Shown: positions 1 to 7,624, counted from the stretch's first letter. The stretch: DNA of 15,076 bases from Euryarchaeota archaeon UBA596 (GCA_002498205.1 DAGQ01000051.1:1-15076), one strand, 5' to 3'. Program-made: numbers and translations. The notes: a model not told the origin generated them from the letters alone.

Positions 1-16
1 GCTGTAGTAAATCCAC
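1..16 (-). CDS. Start of next A-type ATP synthase operon gene, probably subunit I (partial)
   Basis: Only the first five codons are visible. A strong Shine-Dalgarno sequence (AAGGGAGGTG on the minus strand, 26-35) follows the ahaH stop, and a GTG lies 9 bases downstream, giving M-D-L-L-Q before the window ends. Archaeal A-ATPase operons commonly run H-I-K-E-C-F-A-B-D, so subunit I is expected here, but five residues cannot prove it. An ATT codon at 19-21 in another frame also sits at a workable spacing and is a less likely start. Confidence 0.4.
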
Positions 17-38
17 TAATTGTAACACCTCCCTTAAC

Positions 39-353
39 TTATTTCATAAATGAATCAATGACAGAATCTACTGCCTTTTTTCTTTGTTTGGTTCCTTTTT
101 CTACAATGCCTTGGATATTTTTATCTCCTTCTTTTGTTACTATATCAGCTTCAGATTGAGCGTTGGATCTAGCTTCATCTATCATAGATCGAGATTTAGA
201 ATTAATACTTTCTTGCGATTTTTGAAGAATTTCGGTTGCTTTTACTCTAGCATCTGATAAAATTGAAGATGCTTTTGACTCTGCATTTTCTAAGGTTTTT
301 TCAGCTTCTTTTTCTGCATTTTTAATCGCTTTTAGAACATCTGCCTTACCCAT
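39..353 (-). CDS. ahaH: A-type ATP synthase subunit H (peripheral stalk)
   Basis: The product is a 104-residue, highly charged, almost entirely helical protein rich in Ala, Lys, Glu and Ser, with no membrane segment and no Cys. It begins MGKADVLKAIKNAEKEAEK, and the repeating small/charged heptad-like pattern is typical of subunit H. In the family, subunit H pairs with subunit E in a right-handed coiled coil that forms the peripheral stalk tying the catalytic A3B3 head to membrane subunit I. The length matches the family. The ATG is preceded by GGGG six bases upstream. A strong ribosome binding site follows its stop, consistent with being first in the ATP synthase operon that continues out of the window to the left. 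The assignment rests on composition, length and position, because coiled coils diverge quickly; another coiled-coil stalk protein is the main alternative. Confidence 0.8.
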   Translation of the reverse strand: MGKADVLKAIKNAEKEAEKTLENAESKASSILSDARVKATEILQKSQESINSKSRSMIDEARSNAQSEADIVTKEGDKNIQGIVEKGTKQRKKAVDSVIDSFMK

Positions 354-412
354 TATAATCCCCGTTGTGATTCTCCAAAAGAATTAGGTTTATGAGTTTA
401 ACATTTTAGGCA

Positions 413-421
413 CTTTTATTT
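413..421 (-). promoter_or_regulatory. TATA-like box, candidate promoter of ahaH
   Basis: The minus strand reads AAATAAAAG about 62 bases before the ahaH start, which would place transcription near 390 with a leader of about 38 bases containing the GGGG ribosome site. The 80-bp gap after the reductase gene is longer than the gaps inside nearby operons, supporting an independent promoter. The region is AT-rich throughout, so chance TATA-like strings are expected. Confidence 0.35.
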
Positions 422-433
422 AATTTTAAAAAA

Positions 434-1531
434 TCAAATAATTCCGAATTTCGCTCTACACGTCACAGCACGCCAAAGTAGCCTTTTAGTGAGCCGATTA
501 AATGCTAAATTCACTAAGAAATCTGGTGAACGGAAAAGTAAACTTCCTATTGCTAATGATCGTTTAGAATTTCTCATGATTTTGCCCATTTGAATTTTCC
601 AAATCCTTTCATATTCACTTAATGGTGAATCATTTAGTATATGTTCTGCAACTACTTGTCCTGCAATTCTAGCACCAATCATTGAAGTTGAAATTCCAGC
701 ACCGTTTGAGGGTAGAACCATTCCCGCAGCATCTCCAACGATTAGTTTATTATTTTTCACCATTGATTTCAATGATCCAGACATTGGTAATGCTCCAGAA
801 CCTTGAAAAATCACTTCACCTTCATATTTAGAATAAAACTTAGTGGCAAAAAATTTCAAATTTTTCCCTTTACTATATTTTTTTTGTATACCTAATCCAA
901 TATTAGCACCATTTTTTTTAGGAAATACCCATGCATAACCTCCAGGAGCACTAGAACCAAAATGTAGTTCTACGGTAGATTCGTCATAATCTCCGTTAAT
1001 TAACATAAATTTTACAGGGATGTTTAATGATTTTTCATTCCAATAATCTCTTCTTATGGGGTCATTAACACCTCCACATCCTAAAATCACTTTTGCAGAA
1101 AAAATCCTTCCATCTTTAGTGTGTACATTATTTCCTTCAACCTTTGAAATATATGTCTCCGTTTGAAATTCCACTCCTTTTGCTTTTGCTAATTTAACTA
1201 ATGCCTTATCATGTTCTACTCTATCAAGCATTATACCATCAAATGGAAATTCTAGGCCTTTCCCAGAGGGTGGGACTAATTTTAATGTTTCAGTTCTTAA
1301 TGATATAGCATTCTCGGGAGTTTGGAATAGATCTTCCATTTCGGGAACATCAGGACATAATCTGCGTAATTCCTCTACTGAAGGTATTAATTCGCCACAT
1401 TGTAATGGTTCGCCAATTTCTTTTTTCCCATCGAGGACTAATACAGAAACACCTTCTTTAGCAGAATATCTTGCAGCCGTACTTCCAGCAGGACCGCCGC
1501 CAATAATAATTACGTCCCATTCCTTTTTCAT
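434..1531 (-). CDS. ggr: Geranylgeranyl reductase family FAD protein (archaeal lipid saturation)
   Basis: 365 residues. The N-terminus has a Rossmann FAD-binding motif (G11-G-G-P-A-G16) and the acidic residue D34 at the end of strand 2. A G-E-P-x-Q-C-G-E stretch at 40-47 includes a Cys that the archaeal enzymes conserve. The family motif Y-A-W-V-F-P is at 199-204, followed by the G-L-G of a GxG element, and the second FAD motif G-D-A-A-G is at 266-270. This set is diagnostic of digeranylgeranylglycerophospholipid reductases, flavoenzymes that hydrogenate the isoprenoid double bonds of archaeal ether lipids at the membrane surface. The ATG has a GAGGGA site just upstream and lies 9 bases after the prenyl synthase stop, so the two genes form one operon. 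The exact substrate (free GGPP or the assembled lipid) cannot be read from sequence, and a few family members act on other prenyl groups. Confidence 0.92.
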   Translation of the reverse strand: MKKEWDVIIIGGGPAGSTAARYSAKEGVSVLVLDGKKEIGEPLQCGELIPSVEELRRLCPDVPEMEDLFQTPENAISLRTETLKLVPPSGKGLEFPFDGIMLDRVEHDKALVKLAKAKGVEFQTETYISKVEGNNVHTKDGRIFSAKVILGCGGVNDPIRRDYWNEKSLNIPVKFMLINGDYDESTVELHFGSSAPGGYAWVFPKKNGANIGLGIQKKYSKGKNLKFFATKFYSKYEGEVIFQGSGALPMSGSLKSMVKNNKLIVGDAAGMVLPSNGAGISTSMIGARIAGQVVAEHILNDSPLSEYERIWKIQMGKIMRNSKRSLAIGSLLFRSPDFLVNLAFNRLTKRLLWRAVTCRAKFGII

Positions 1532-1540
1532 TAGAATCCC

Positions 1541-2530
1541 TCAATCATATCGAGATCGAACATAATGAGCTAATTCTAAAACTAATTTTTTTGCGGGATT
1601 TTCTTCAATAAAACTAATTTCTCTAATTGCGGAATTAAGGTGTTCATTAACCAAAGTTCTACAATAATCGATGCTTCCTGAAATTTTCAATAAATGTAAC
1701 ACTTCATTTAAATCGTGTAAGTGGAATTTTGAAACAAGATTCAAAAGATTTTCTTTTTCTTTACCCTTTAAGTTATTAATTCCTAAGAGTAAAGGTAGTG
1801 TCATTTTTCCTTCTAGGATGTCTAATCCCCTAGGTTTTCCTAATCTGTCATCTCCAATTAAATCCAATAAATCATCTACTAGTTGAAATGCTAAACCAAG
1901 TTGCATTCCAAAATTAAACAATGCATCTTGAACTTCTTTTGATTGATTGGTCAATATTGCCACTGCTTTACAACCATATGCAAAGGGTCCTGCTGTTTTT
2001 CCTTCAATAATCTTGTAATAATCATCACTAGTTGTTGAAAGATTGTGAATGTGTTTAATTTGTTTTAATTCTGCTGATGCCATTTTTGAACACGTTTCCG
2101 CCATTAAATCGACAATTTCTTTTTCATATTGGCCACCCAATCCAAAACCTAATACAAATAACCAATCACCCGTAATTTGTGCTTTTACTGAATTTTCAAT
2201 TTCATGGATTGTTTTAACTCCTCTTCTGATTTTAGCATTATCATTAATATCGTCATGAATTAAAGTTGCAGTGTGGATAATTTCATATGCTGTTGCTAAG
2301 GGTAGAATTTCATCAAGATTTTTACCCTCTAACATCTCATAGCAAAGCATCAGTAACATGGGCCTAATCCTTTTTCCACCCGCCATTAGGATATGCTCAG
2401 ATAAATCAACAACTTCGTCATGACCTTTATGTCTAGAAATTTTCATCAATTCTTTAAGATAATCGTCAATTTTTGATTTGTATCCTTTCAAATCACGGAG
2501 GTTTCGAATATTCTTTAACATTGGCCCCAT
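1541..2530 (-). CDS. idsA: Polyprenyl diphosphate synthase (GGPP synthase type)
   Basis: 329 residues from the chosen start. It has the trans-prenyltransferase marks: G-G-K-R-I-R-P at 51-57, first aspartate-rich motif D-D-I-N-D at 93-97, second aspartate-rich motif D-D-L-L-D at 219-223, and the downstream GLDILEGKMTLPLL element. It condenses IPP with allylic diphosphates. The residues four and five before the first motif are Thr and Ala rather than aromatic, which fits a product longer than farnesyl (C20 or more), inferred from known chain-length rules. The downstream reductase supports a role in archaeal lipid chains. The frame is open further upstream to 2638, but that would cross the divergent promoter and the next gene's start. 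ATG 2530 lies about 25 bases from the TATA box, fitting a leaderless message. ATG 2521 is an alternative. Confidence 0.92.
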   Translation of the reverse strand: MGPMLKNIRNLRDLKGYKSKIDDYLKELMKISRHKGHDEVVDLSEHILMAGGKRIRPMLLMLCYEMLEGKNLDEILPLATAYEIIHTATLIHDDINDNAKIRRGVKTIHEIENSVKAQITGDWLFVLGFGLGGQYEKEIVDLMAETCSKMASAELKQIKHIHNLSTTSDDYYKIIEGKTAGPFAYGCKAVAILTNQSKEVQDALFNFGMQLGLAFQLVDDLLDLIGDDRLGKPRGLDILEGKMTLPLLLGINNLKGKEKENLLNLVSKFHLHDLNEVLHLLKISGSIDYCRTLVNEHLNSAIREISFIEENPAKKLVLELAHYVRSRYD

Positions 2531-2550
2531 ATCTCTTCGGAATAGAGGCG

Positions 2551-2557
2551 TATATAT
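2551..2557. promoter_or_regulatory. Near-symmetric TATA box between divergent genes
   Basis: TATATAT reads as a TATA box on both strands in the only non-coding gap between the lipid operon and the HemC-like gene. Leftward it predicts transcription near 2529, the ATG of the prenyl synthase (leaderless). Rightward it predicts a start near 2580 and a leader of about 20 bases before ATG 2600. The match is by eye; no BRE was scored. Confidence 0.5.
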
Positions 2558-2599
2558 GAACGAGTGTCTTAACCCATAACTGCTTGCGAGTGAATGTAA

Positions 2600-3598
2600 A
2601 TGAGTGAAGAAAAATTTGTTGTTGGTATTTGTAAGCAATTTGATGATGGTTCACAACAACATTTTATGCGTTTATTGAATGGTTATGATGTAGAATTTAA
2701 AGAATTTGAGAATCCTACAGATGTTTCAAAATCATTGTTAGAGGGAAATATAGATTTGGCTGGATTAAGCGGATTATCAGCTTTTAATTTAGGCTTTTCA
2801 GGAACCTCAAGTATTTCAGGATTAGAAATTTCTACTTTTTTACCTAGGAGGGAACCTACTTTAATCATGGTAAGTAAGGATAAAATCAACCATTTGCCAA
2901 GAAACGGTAAAATTTTCGCGGATTCAGAATTAATACGTAGACAATTAAAGAGATTTAGGCCGGATTTCAAACTCCTAGGGAAAAAAGATTTAGATTTAAA
3001 TGAATTAGATTTATCTTCAATTGTTGAAAAATTAGATGAATTACATGAAAATAATACTATTGATGGTTATGTTCTTGAAAGATCAGAATGGAATATTTTC
3101 AAGAAAAAAGGACGTAGACATACTTTGGGTATGCAAATAGAGCATGATGAATCTAAGTATCGTTTTATCCCACCACCCTTGCGTGGTTTTAGTTTATTGA
3201 TATCTCGATTAGGTTTTCCAAAAAATATTTTTGAAGACTTAAATGACGAACAATCTATGATTTCATTTAATGTTGAATCAAAATTATTTTTAGAATTAGA
3301 AAAGAATGATTTACTGGGGCTAAATGTTTCTATTAGAAAAATTTCCACTATCGCAAGATCCTTGAACGAAGAAGGGGGTTTAATTTCAGATATTATCTTT
3401 GAAAAACTAATCAATCTTGAAAAAACAGATGAATTAACAAATTCTATACAGATGGTAGAAATTATTTTAGAAACATTAAATGAGAATGGTAAAAAAACAT
3501 TTAGCCTAGAAAAAAAATATCTTCCTAATGATGATGAGTTTAGAATACTTAGAATCTTGGTAGAAGAATGGAATAACATCCTTGAATTAACTACTTAA
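2600..3598 (+). CDS. HemC-like (porphobilinogen deaminase-related) protein lacking catalytic residues
   Basis: 332 residues, no signal peptide or membrane segment. The order of landmarks follows HemC. N-I-D-L-A at 50-54 sits where HemC has D-I-A-V-H-S-L-K-D. T-F-L-P-R-R-E-P at 79-86 matches its LPR-x-DP loop. L-I-R-R-Q-L...R-P-D at 111-122 matches its SLRRQ..RPDL. I-D-G-Y-V-L at 154-159 matches its YDAIVLA. E-S-K-L-F-L-E-L at 226-233 matches the AERAFLxxL helix just before the cofactor Cys. The key residues are gone: the catalytic Asp position reads Ser, and no Cys follows the helix (the only Cys is C11). It therefore should not make hydroxymethylbilane. The two-lobe fold may bind another ligand. 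An in-frame TAA just before ATG 2600 fixes the start region. The weaker alternative is another type-II periplasmic-binding-protein fold family such as MqnA. The HemC relation is my motif reading, not a search. Confidence 0.6.
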   Translation: MSEEKFVVGICKQFDDGSQQHFMRLLNGYDVEFKEFENPTDVSKSLLEGNIDLAGLSGLSAFNLGFSGTSSISGLEISTFLPRREPTLIMVSKDKINHLPRNGKIFADSELIRRQLKRFRPDFKLLGKKDLDLNELDLSSIVEKLDELHENNTIDGYVLERSEWNIFKKKGRRHTLGMQIEHDESKYRFIPPPLRGFSLLISRLGFPKNIFEDLNDEQSMISFNVESKLFLELEKNDLLGLNVSIRKISTIARSLNEEGGLISDIIFEKLINLEKTDELTNSIQMVEIILETLNENGKKTFSLEKKYLPNDDEFRILRILVEEWNNILELTT

Positions 3599-3601
3599 AA
3601 T

Positions 3602-4240
3602 TTATAATTCTTCATTTTTTGATGTTTTATCCATTAAATCTTTTAGTTGTTCTTCAAAAGACATTAGGTCTGTTTGTTCTCTTTTTCCAGCACTTAAAAG
3701 TATTGAGATAGAATATTCTAGGATGATATCTCTTGTTTGTTGAAATTCCGAAGGAATTGATGTATCTGCAATATCTTGATAAAAAATACTTAAATCTCTC
3801 GCACTATTTTCCCATTCTGAACTTCTTGTATGTAATAGAGTAACAATTTCGCTAACAGACTTTGTAAATTTTAACCATTCATTCATTGATTTCTCTAATT
3901 CTTCCCTCTTTTCTTCGTAATCATTTTTAATTTGACCATGCTTTGTTGCAATTTCAATCAGTTGTTCTGATGCCGTATTGGTGTTATATTTCTTTTTAGA
4001 AATCAGTCTTGATAATTTAGTCAACTTTTTTTCCATTTGACTTATGTCTAACATTATTTGTTCTCTGTTCATAGAATAATTATTTAGGGATGTCTCGGCA
4101 TTCCTCTTTAAATCATATAATTGTGATTTGAATAGTTCTTTGCTTTGCTTTAAGTGTTCTGAAAATAATTTAATTAATTCTTCTAGGTCTTCAGATGCAG
4201 TTCTTAATTTTGCTTTTGATTCTCTATCTATCTCACCCAT
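3602..4240 (-). CDS. Coiled-coil protein of unknown function
   Basis: 212 residues, Glu/Lys/Ser/Leu-rich, no Cys and no membrane segment. Residues about 10-125 look like long amphipathic helices with heptad-like spacing (for example around 62-78 and 100-120). A less regular helical part follows, then a charged tail. I recognise no family. The gene is convergent with the HemC-like gene, with only 3 bases between the two stops, and divergent from the SAP-repeat gene, with which it shares a 142-bp control region. That arrangement hints at a functional link with the SAP protein but does not prove one. A TATA-like box about 30 bases upstream suits a near-leaderless ATG. A structural, adaptor or chromosome-associated role is possible; nothing catalytic is visible. 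Confidence 0.75.
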   Translation of the reverse strand: MGEIDRESKAKLRTASEDLEELIKLFSEHLKQSKELFKSQLYDLKRNAETSLNNYSMNREQIMLDISQMEKKLTKLSRLISKKKYNTNTASEQLIEIATKHGQIKNDYEEKREELEKSMNEWLKFTKSVSEIVTLLHTRSSEWENSARDLSIFYQDIADTSIPSEFQQTRDIILEYSISILLSAGKREQTDLMSFEEQLKDLMDKTSKNEEL

Positions 4241-4266
4241 ACGTGCCGACCAATCTATCTCATGAG

Positions 4267-4274
4267 TCTATACT
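4267..4274 (-). promoter_or_regulatory. TATA-like box for the coiled-coil gene
   Basis: The minus strand reads AGTATAGA, centred about 30 bases before ATG 4240, which fits a leaderless or nearly leaderless transcript. A second TATA-like GTATAT lies at 4281-4286 and would give a leader of about 18 bases. Which one is used cannot be decided by eye. Confidence 0.4.
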
Positions 4275-4293
4275 GCTTGAATATACCTGCTTC

Positions 4294-4339
4294 CGAAAAT
4301 TATTTTTATCTCGAAAAATATCCTTTTTTGCTCGAAAAC
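4294..4339 (+). repeat. Three CGAAAA boxes in the divergent control region
   Basis: CGAAAA occurs at 4294-4299, 4312-4317 and 4333-4338. The last two are part of an 8-base direct repeat CTCGAAAA (4310-4317 and 4331-4338) spaced 21 bases apart, close to two helical turns, so both would face the same side of the DNA. They lie upstream of the SAP-repeat gene, with possible TATA-like strings between and after them. This could be a regulator-binding array; no known operator is recognised. Confidence 0.35.
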
Positions 4340-4382
4340 ATTAGTAAGATACTTAGGGGCTGAAAAATGACCCGTTATTATT

Positions 4383-6248
4383 ATGGTGTCAGATGCAGAA
4401 ACTCAAACACTTTTGACAAAATTATATTCTGCTCGTTTAGAATATTTAAAATCATTAGCTATAGAGAATGACATATCTAAAAAAGGTAGTGTAGAGCAAT
4501 TAAGGGCACGCTTAATTCAAAATTTAATACTTTCAGAATGGAAATTTGATTGGTCTTCAATTCAAACTTATTCTAAACAAGAATTAACCCAATTTCTTAG
4601 TATTTTTGGAATTAAACGTTCGGGTTCAATTAAGGGTCAAAGACAAAGGTTATGGCTGCATTTAAATTGTGATATTAAATATCATTCATTAGACAATCTT
4701 GATAATTTATCGAGAGATGAATTACATGATTTATGTTTACATTTAGAATTACCCCGTTCAGGGTCTAAATCTCAGTTATTTGGCAGAGTTGCAGGTGTTT
4801 TATCTAGTCAAAGCGGAGGATGGGGGCAAGTAAAAAGAAGTTTGAGGAGGCCTAAAGGTGGAAAAGCTAACATAAAACTCCCGCAAATCAAAACTCCTAA
4901 ATTAGAAGAAGTAGTTGAAATCGAACCCAATGAAGAAATAATATCTGAAGTTTTAGTATTAGATGAACCAGTTGAAGATGAACCAGTAAATGAAGTAATG
5001 AATTTAGATGAACCTGTTAAAGAAATTATATTAGATTTAGGTAAAGAGATTGAAAATTTCATCAATTCTATTTCTGAAGAATGGGAAGTAAAACATGAAT
5101 CTGCATTATTTTCACATCTTTCAGATTTAGGATTTAAAGTATATTTGCCAGAAACTTCATCTGAGATTTATGATTGTATCGATACATATTTTGGACCAAA
5201 TCAAGACGAAAAAATAGAATTTAATATTCCAGTAGAATCTGTCGAAGAAGCTCAAGTAATTGCAAATTTAGAATCTAGGAATGCAGAATTAGATAATGCA
5301 ATTCGAGATTTTCTTGAAGACGGAGATCCCCATGATTCTTTAGATCTTAATGCATTTATTAACTCTCTAGAATCACAAGATATGCGTACTGATATGCCAA
5401 TTGTAAGACAACAAATTCTTAAGAGAATTTCAGAAATGCAAGAAAAGATATCGATAGAAAAAGAATCACTTTCCTCAACCCCACAAAATTGGCGCGAAAG
5501 AGAGGCATTAAGAAAGTTAGAACGTTTGAGGCCTCATCTTTTGAAAAAATTAGAAGATATTATTGGAAGTAATAATGATAACTTGGTCAAGGCACGTGTT
5601 GAATTTGAATCATTGGCAAGTATAGAAGGTCTTGATTTAAGCATTAGTTCAATTAGTGGACGTTTACATGGTTTATTTGATTTACATGTTGAATTAAATG
5701 CTCACCTTATTAGAGAAGATCCAAGAACTAAAAGGAGAGAGAAAGCATTAGCAATTTTAAATCATAATTCTGTAGATTTGCCGGAAAGTGGAAGAAATAC
5801 ATTACTTAGAATTGAAAAAAACATAGATGGGTTTGAACAAGTTATTGATGTAATCTTGAGGAGGAATCCTGGTAAATTCGATGAAGATCAACAAATTTTG
5901 TTAATTCGTTTTCTTGAACAAAGAGGTTATGAAGCGAATCAGGAATCAATTAGGCCTAGAATTTTGGGTGCAGCAGGAATGTTAGCAGTTGATATGGGGC
6001 ATATCTCGGCAGATCAAATTCCAACGCTTGGCCCCGAAAATTTAGTAGCTGAAGCGCAGGTTGATTCTGTAATTTCAGAAATTAGGAGAATTGTAACCAA
6101 TGTACAGGAAGAGAGAGGGATAATTTTGGAAAATGTAGAACAGGATCCTGTAGTTCCTCAACATCATTTAGATAAAATTGAATCCATGAAAAGTAAAATG
6201 AAATTAGCAAATGAAATTTTAGATAAAATCGGTGGAAGGGGACTTTGA
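4383..6248 (+). CDS. Large protein with three N-terminal SAP-like repeats and a helical C-terminal region
   Basis: 621 residues. Three consecutive SAP-like helix-turn-helix repeats occupy about 7-49, 59-95 and 106-141; the second and third each contain the core R-S-G-S-x-x followed by a Gln/Leu-Arg stretch, as in G-I-K-R-S-G-S and E-L-P-R-S-G-S-K. SAP motifs bind DNA, often AT-rich, in chromatin and repair proteins. A basic patch (K-R-S-L-R-R-P-K-G-G-K, 151-161) follows, then an acidic low-complexity linker (about 174-215) with L-D-E-P-V repeated at 193 and 208, then about 400 mostly helical residues with coiled-coil character (340-395, 560-620). No nuclease or ATPase motif is visible. It starts at ATG 4383 without an obvious ribosome site, suggesting a short or absent leader. 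Its partner may be the divergent coiled-coil gene. Function is unknown; a chromosome-organising or repair-scaffold role is inference. Confidence 0.75.
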   Translation: MVSDAETQTLLTKLYSARLEYLKSLAIENDISKKGSVEQLRARLIQNLILSEWKFDWSSIQTYSKQELTQFLSIFGIKRSGSIKGQRQRLWLHLNCDIKYHSLDNLDNLSRDELHDLCLHLELPRSGSKSQLFGRVAGVLSSQSGGWGQVKRSLRRPKGGKANIKLPQIKTPKLEEVVEIEPNEEIISEVLVLDEPVEDEPVNEVMNLDEPVKEIILDLGKEIENFINSISEEWEVKHESALFSHLSDLGFKVYLPETSSEIYDCIDTYFGPNQDEKIEFNIPVESVEEAQVIANLESRNAELDNAIRDFLEDGDPHDSLDLNAFINSLESQDMRTDMPIVRQQILKRISEMQEKISIEKESLSSTPQNWREREALRKLERLRPHLLKKLEDIIGSNNDNLVKARVEFESLASIEGLDLSISSISGRLHGLFDLHVELNAHLIREDPRTKRREKALAILNHNSVDLPESGRNTLLRIEKNIDGFEQVIDVILRRNPGKFDEDQQILLIRFLEQRGYEANQESIRPRILGAAGMLAVDMGHISADQIPTLGPENLVAEAQVDSVISEIRRIVTNVQEERGIILENVEQDPVVPQHHLDKIESMKSKMKLANEILDKIGGRGL

Positions 6249-6329
6249 ATAAACAACTTTTCTTAATCAACTAGTGATAATTTGTCATTGTGGTGTAGGG
6301 CATAGTGCTAAAGATCAGCATGGTGTAGA

Positions 6330-6352
6330 TTTTGCCACCGAAATTGGCAAAA
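6330..6352. terminator. Perfect 8-bp inverted repeat between convergent genes
   Basis: TTTTGCCA, a 7-base loop (CCGAAAT) and TGGCAAAA form a hairpin between the stops of the SAP gene (6248) and the pilus ATPase gene (6362). Immediately before the hairpin on the minus strand is a run of T (from 6355), the kind of tract at which archaeal polymerase terminates. It may end transcription of the pilus operon or both genes. The rest of the 113-bp gap holds nothing I recognise, although TGGTGTAG occurs twice (near 6291 and 6321). Confidence 0.45.
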
Positions 6353-6361
6353 AAATATTGA

Positions 6362-7606
6362 TTATTTCTTCAGTTTGGCGTAAAAACCTTGAATAACGCT
6401 TGTAACGGTATTTATGTCTCTAATATTTCTCTTAACCAAATCTGCTAAAATTTGCATTCTTTGTTTGACATGATTTTCAAAATCAGCAGGTGTAATTCCT
6501 GCGGCTGTACAAATTGTTTCTCTAAATTTACTAGGGATTCCTGTTTCTTCAATTTTACATTTTACAGGATCATATTTCCAAATCGCATTTAATCTTGGTT
6601 TATTTCCTTCCATCCCAGCAACTTCTGCAACTTCAATAATTTTCCTGGCAGTTTTACCATTTTCATGAAGTCTTGCTTGGACAATAATTAAATCAAGTCC
6701 TCCAAGCATGATGCTTGGAACATTCATTGGAGGATTGATTAGACGAGTGACTGTTTCAGCAGCAGTATTTGCGTGTAGAGTTCCGAAGGAACCATCGTGT
6801 CCAGTATTCATTGCGGTAAGTAATGTAGCCGCTTCTGAAGATCTTACTTCTCCCACGATTATTCTATCAGGTCTCATACGTAGACTTGATTTAAGACACG
6901 CATTCATATCAATTTCAGAAGTACCATCAGGTCTTTCAGAACGAGTTTCCATTCGAAGCCAATGGTCGTGATATACTTGTAATTCAGCAGTATCTTCTAC
7001 AGTAAGCATTCTTTTATCCCACGGAATAAACATACCCATACAATTTACGGTTGTTGTTTTACCAGAACCTGTTCCTCCAGCTAAAACAAAATTTGCTGGC
7101 CTGGAATCTAAACCTTCGATCCATATCCACATCATTGCAGCAAGTCTTAGATTAATTGTACCAAAGTTGATTAAATCCACAATCGTGAATGGATCTTCTC
7201 TAAACTTTCTAACTGTTAATGTAGGTCCATCTGGAGAAACAGGAGGAATTGTTCCATTTACACGGCTTCCATCTGGTAATCTTCCATCAAAGATGGGTAC
7301 CTGATTTGGACCACTTCCTAATGGGACATTTGTGAATGCTGCAATATTTTTTGCAATTGTTAGCCCTTCATCATCATCAATCCAAATATTTGTACGGCAC
7401 ATTCCATGGTCTCTATGTGCAACTTGAACACATTGTGCTCCTCCGTTATACATTACTTCTTCCAGGTTGTCGTCTTCAAATAATGCTGCTAATTTACCAT
7501 AGGGGTTTGGTTGCACTCGCCCTTCTACATGGTAAGTAGGGGCTGGATGTTTTTCGTCTCTGTATATTGTTACTACTCCATATTGTTCTAGTACTTTTTC
7601 TGCCAT
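6362..7606 (-). CDS. tadA: Type II/IV secretion-family ATPase, TadA/CpaF-like pilus motor
   Basis: 414 residues with the full secretion-ATPase motif set: Walker A G-G-T-G-S-G-K-T-T at 177-185 (K183), Asp box V-E-D-T-A-E at 203-208, Walker B region R-P-D-R-I-I-V-G-E-V-R at 245-255 and His box beginning G-H-D-G-S-F-G-T-L-H at 269-278. The N-terminal part (about 1-150) is the usual substrate- and partner-binding domain. Such hexameric cytoplasmic ATPases power assembly of type IV-like filaments. No zinc tetra-Cys module of GspE is seen. It is the last gene of an operon with two T2SSF membrane proteins; an AGGTGA site precedes its ATG, 18 bases after the previous stop. Two separate single-domain membrane partners, rather than one FlaJ, favour a Tad-like system over an archaellum. 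Assembly versus retraction cannot be told. Confidence 0.92.
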   Translation of the reverse strand: MAEKVLEQYGVVTIYRDEKHPAPTYHVEGRVQPNPYGKLAALFEDDNLEEVMYNGGAQCVQVAHRDHGMCRTNIWIDDDEGLTIAKNIAAFTNVPLGSGPNQVPIFDGRLPDGSRVNGTIPPVSPDGPTLTVRKFREDPFTIVDLINFGTINLRLAAMMWIWIEGLDSRPANFVLAGGTGSGKTTTVNCMGMFIPWDKRMLTVEDTAELQVYHDHWLRMETRSERPDGTSEIDMNACLKSSLRMRPDRIIVGEVRSSEAATLLTAMNTGHDGSFGTLHANTAAETVTRLINPPMNVPSIMLGGLDLIIVQARLHENGKTARKIIEVAEVAGMEGNKPRLNAIWKYDPVKCKIEETGIPSKFRETICTAAGITPADFENHVKQRMQILADLVKRNIRDINTVTSVIQGFYAKLKK

Positions 7607-7624
7607 ATTTTTTCACCTTTTTTT

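Noticed and set aside
2531..2638. N-terminal extension of the prenyl synthase to 2638
   Set aside because: It would run through the TATA box and overlap the start of the divergent HemC-like gene. The extra residues do not resemble the family, and ATG 2530 fits the promoter spacing.
3067..3579. Long minus-strand open frame inside the HemC-like gene
   Set aside because: It is the antisense of a coding region whose protein shows family motifs. Its product is Ser/Phe/Ile-rich, as expected from an AT-rich shadow frame, and has no ribosome site or motif.
6289..6345. Possible tRNA-like or small RNA element with TGGTGTAG repeats
   Set aside because: No acceptor stem, T-loop GGTTCGA-type box or anticodon arm can be folded; only the 8-bp hairpin at 6330-6352 is supported.
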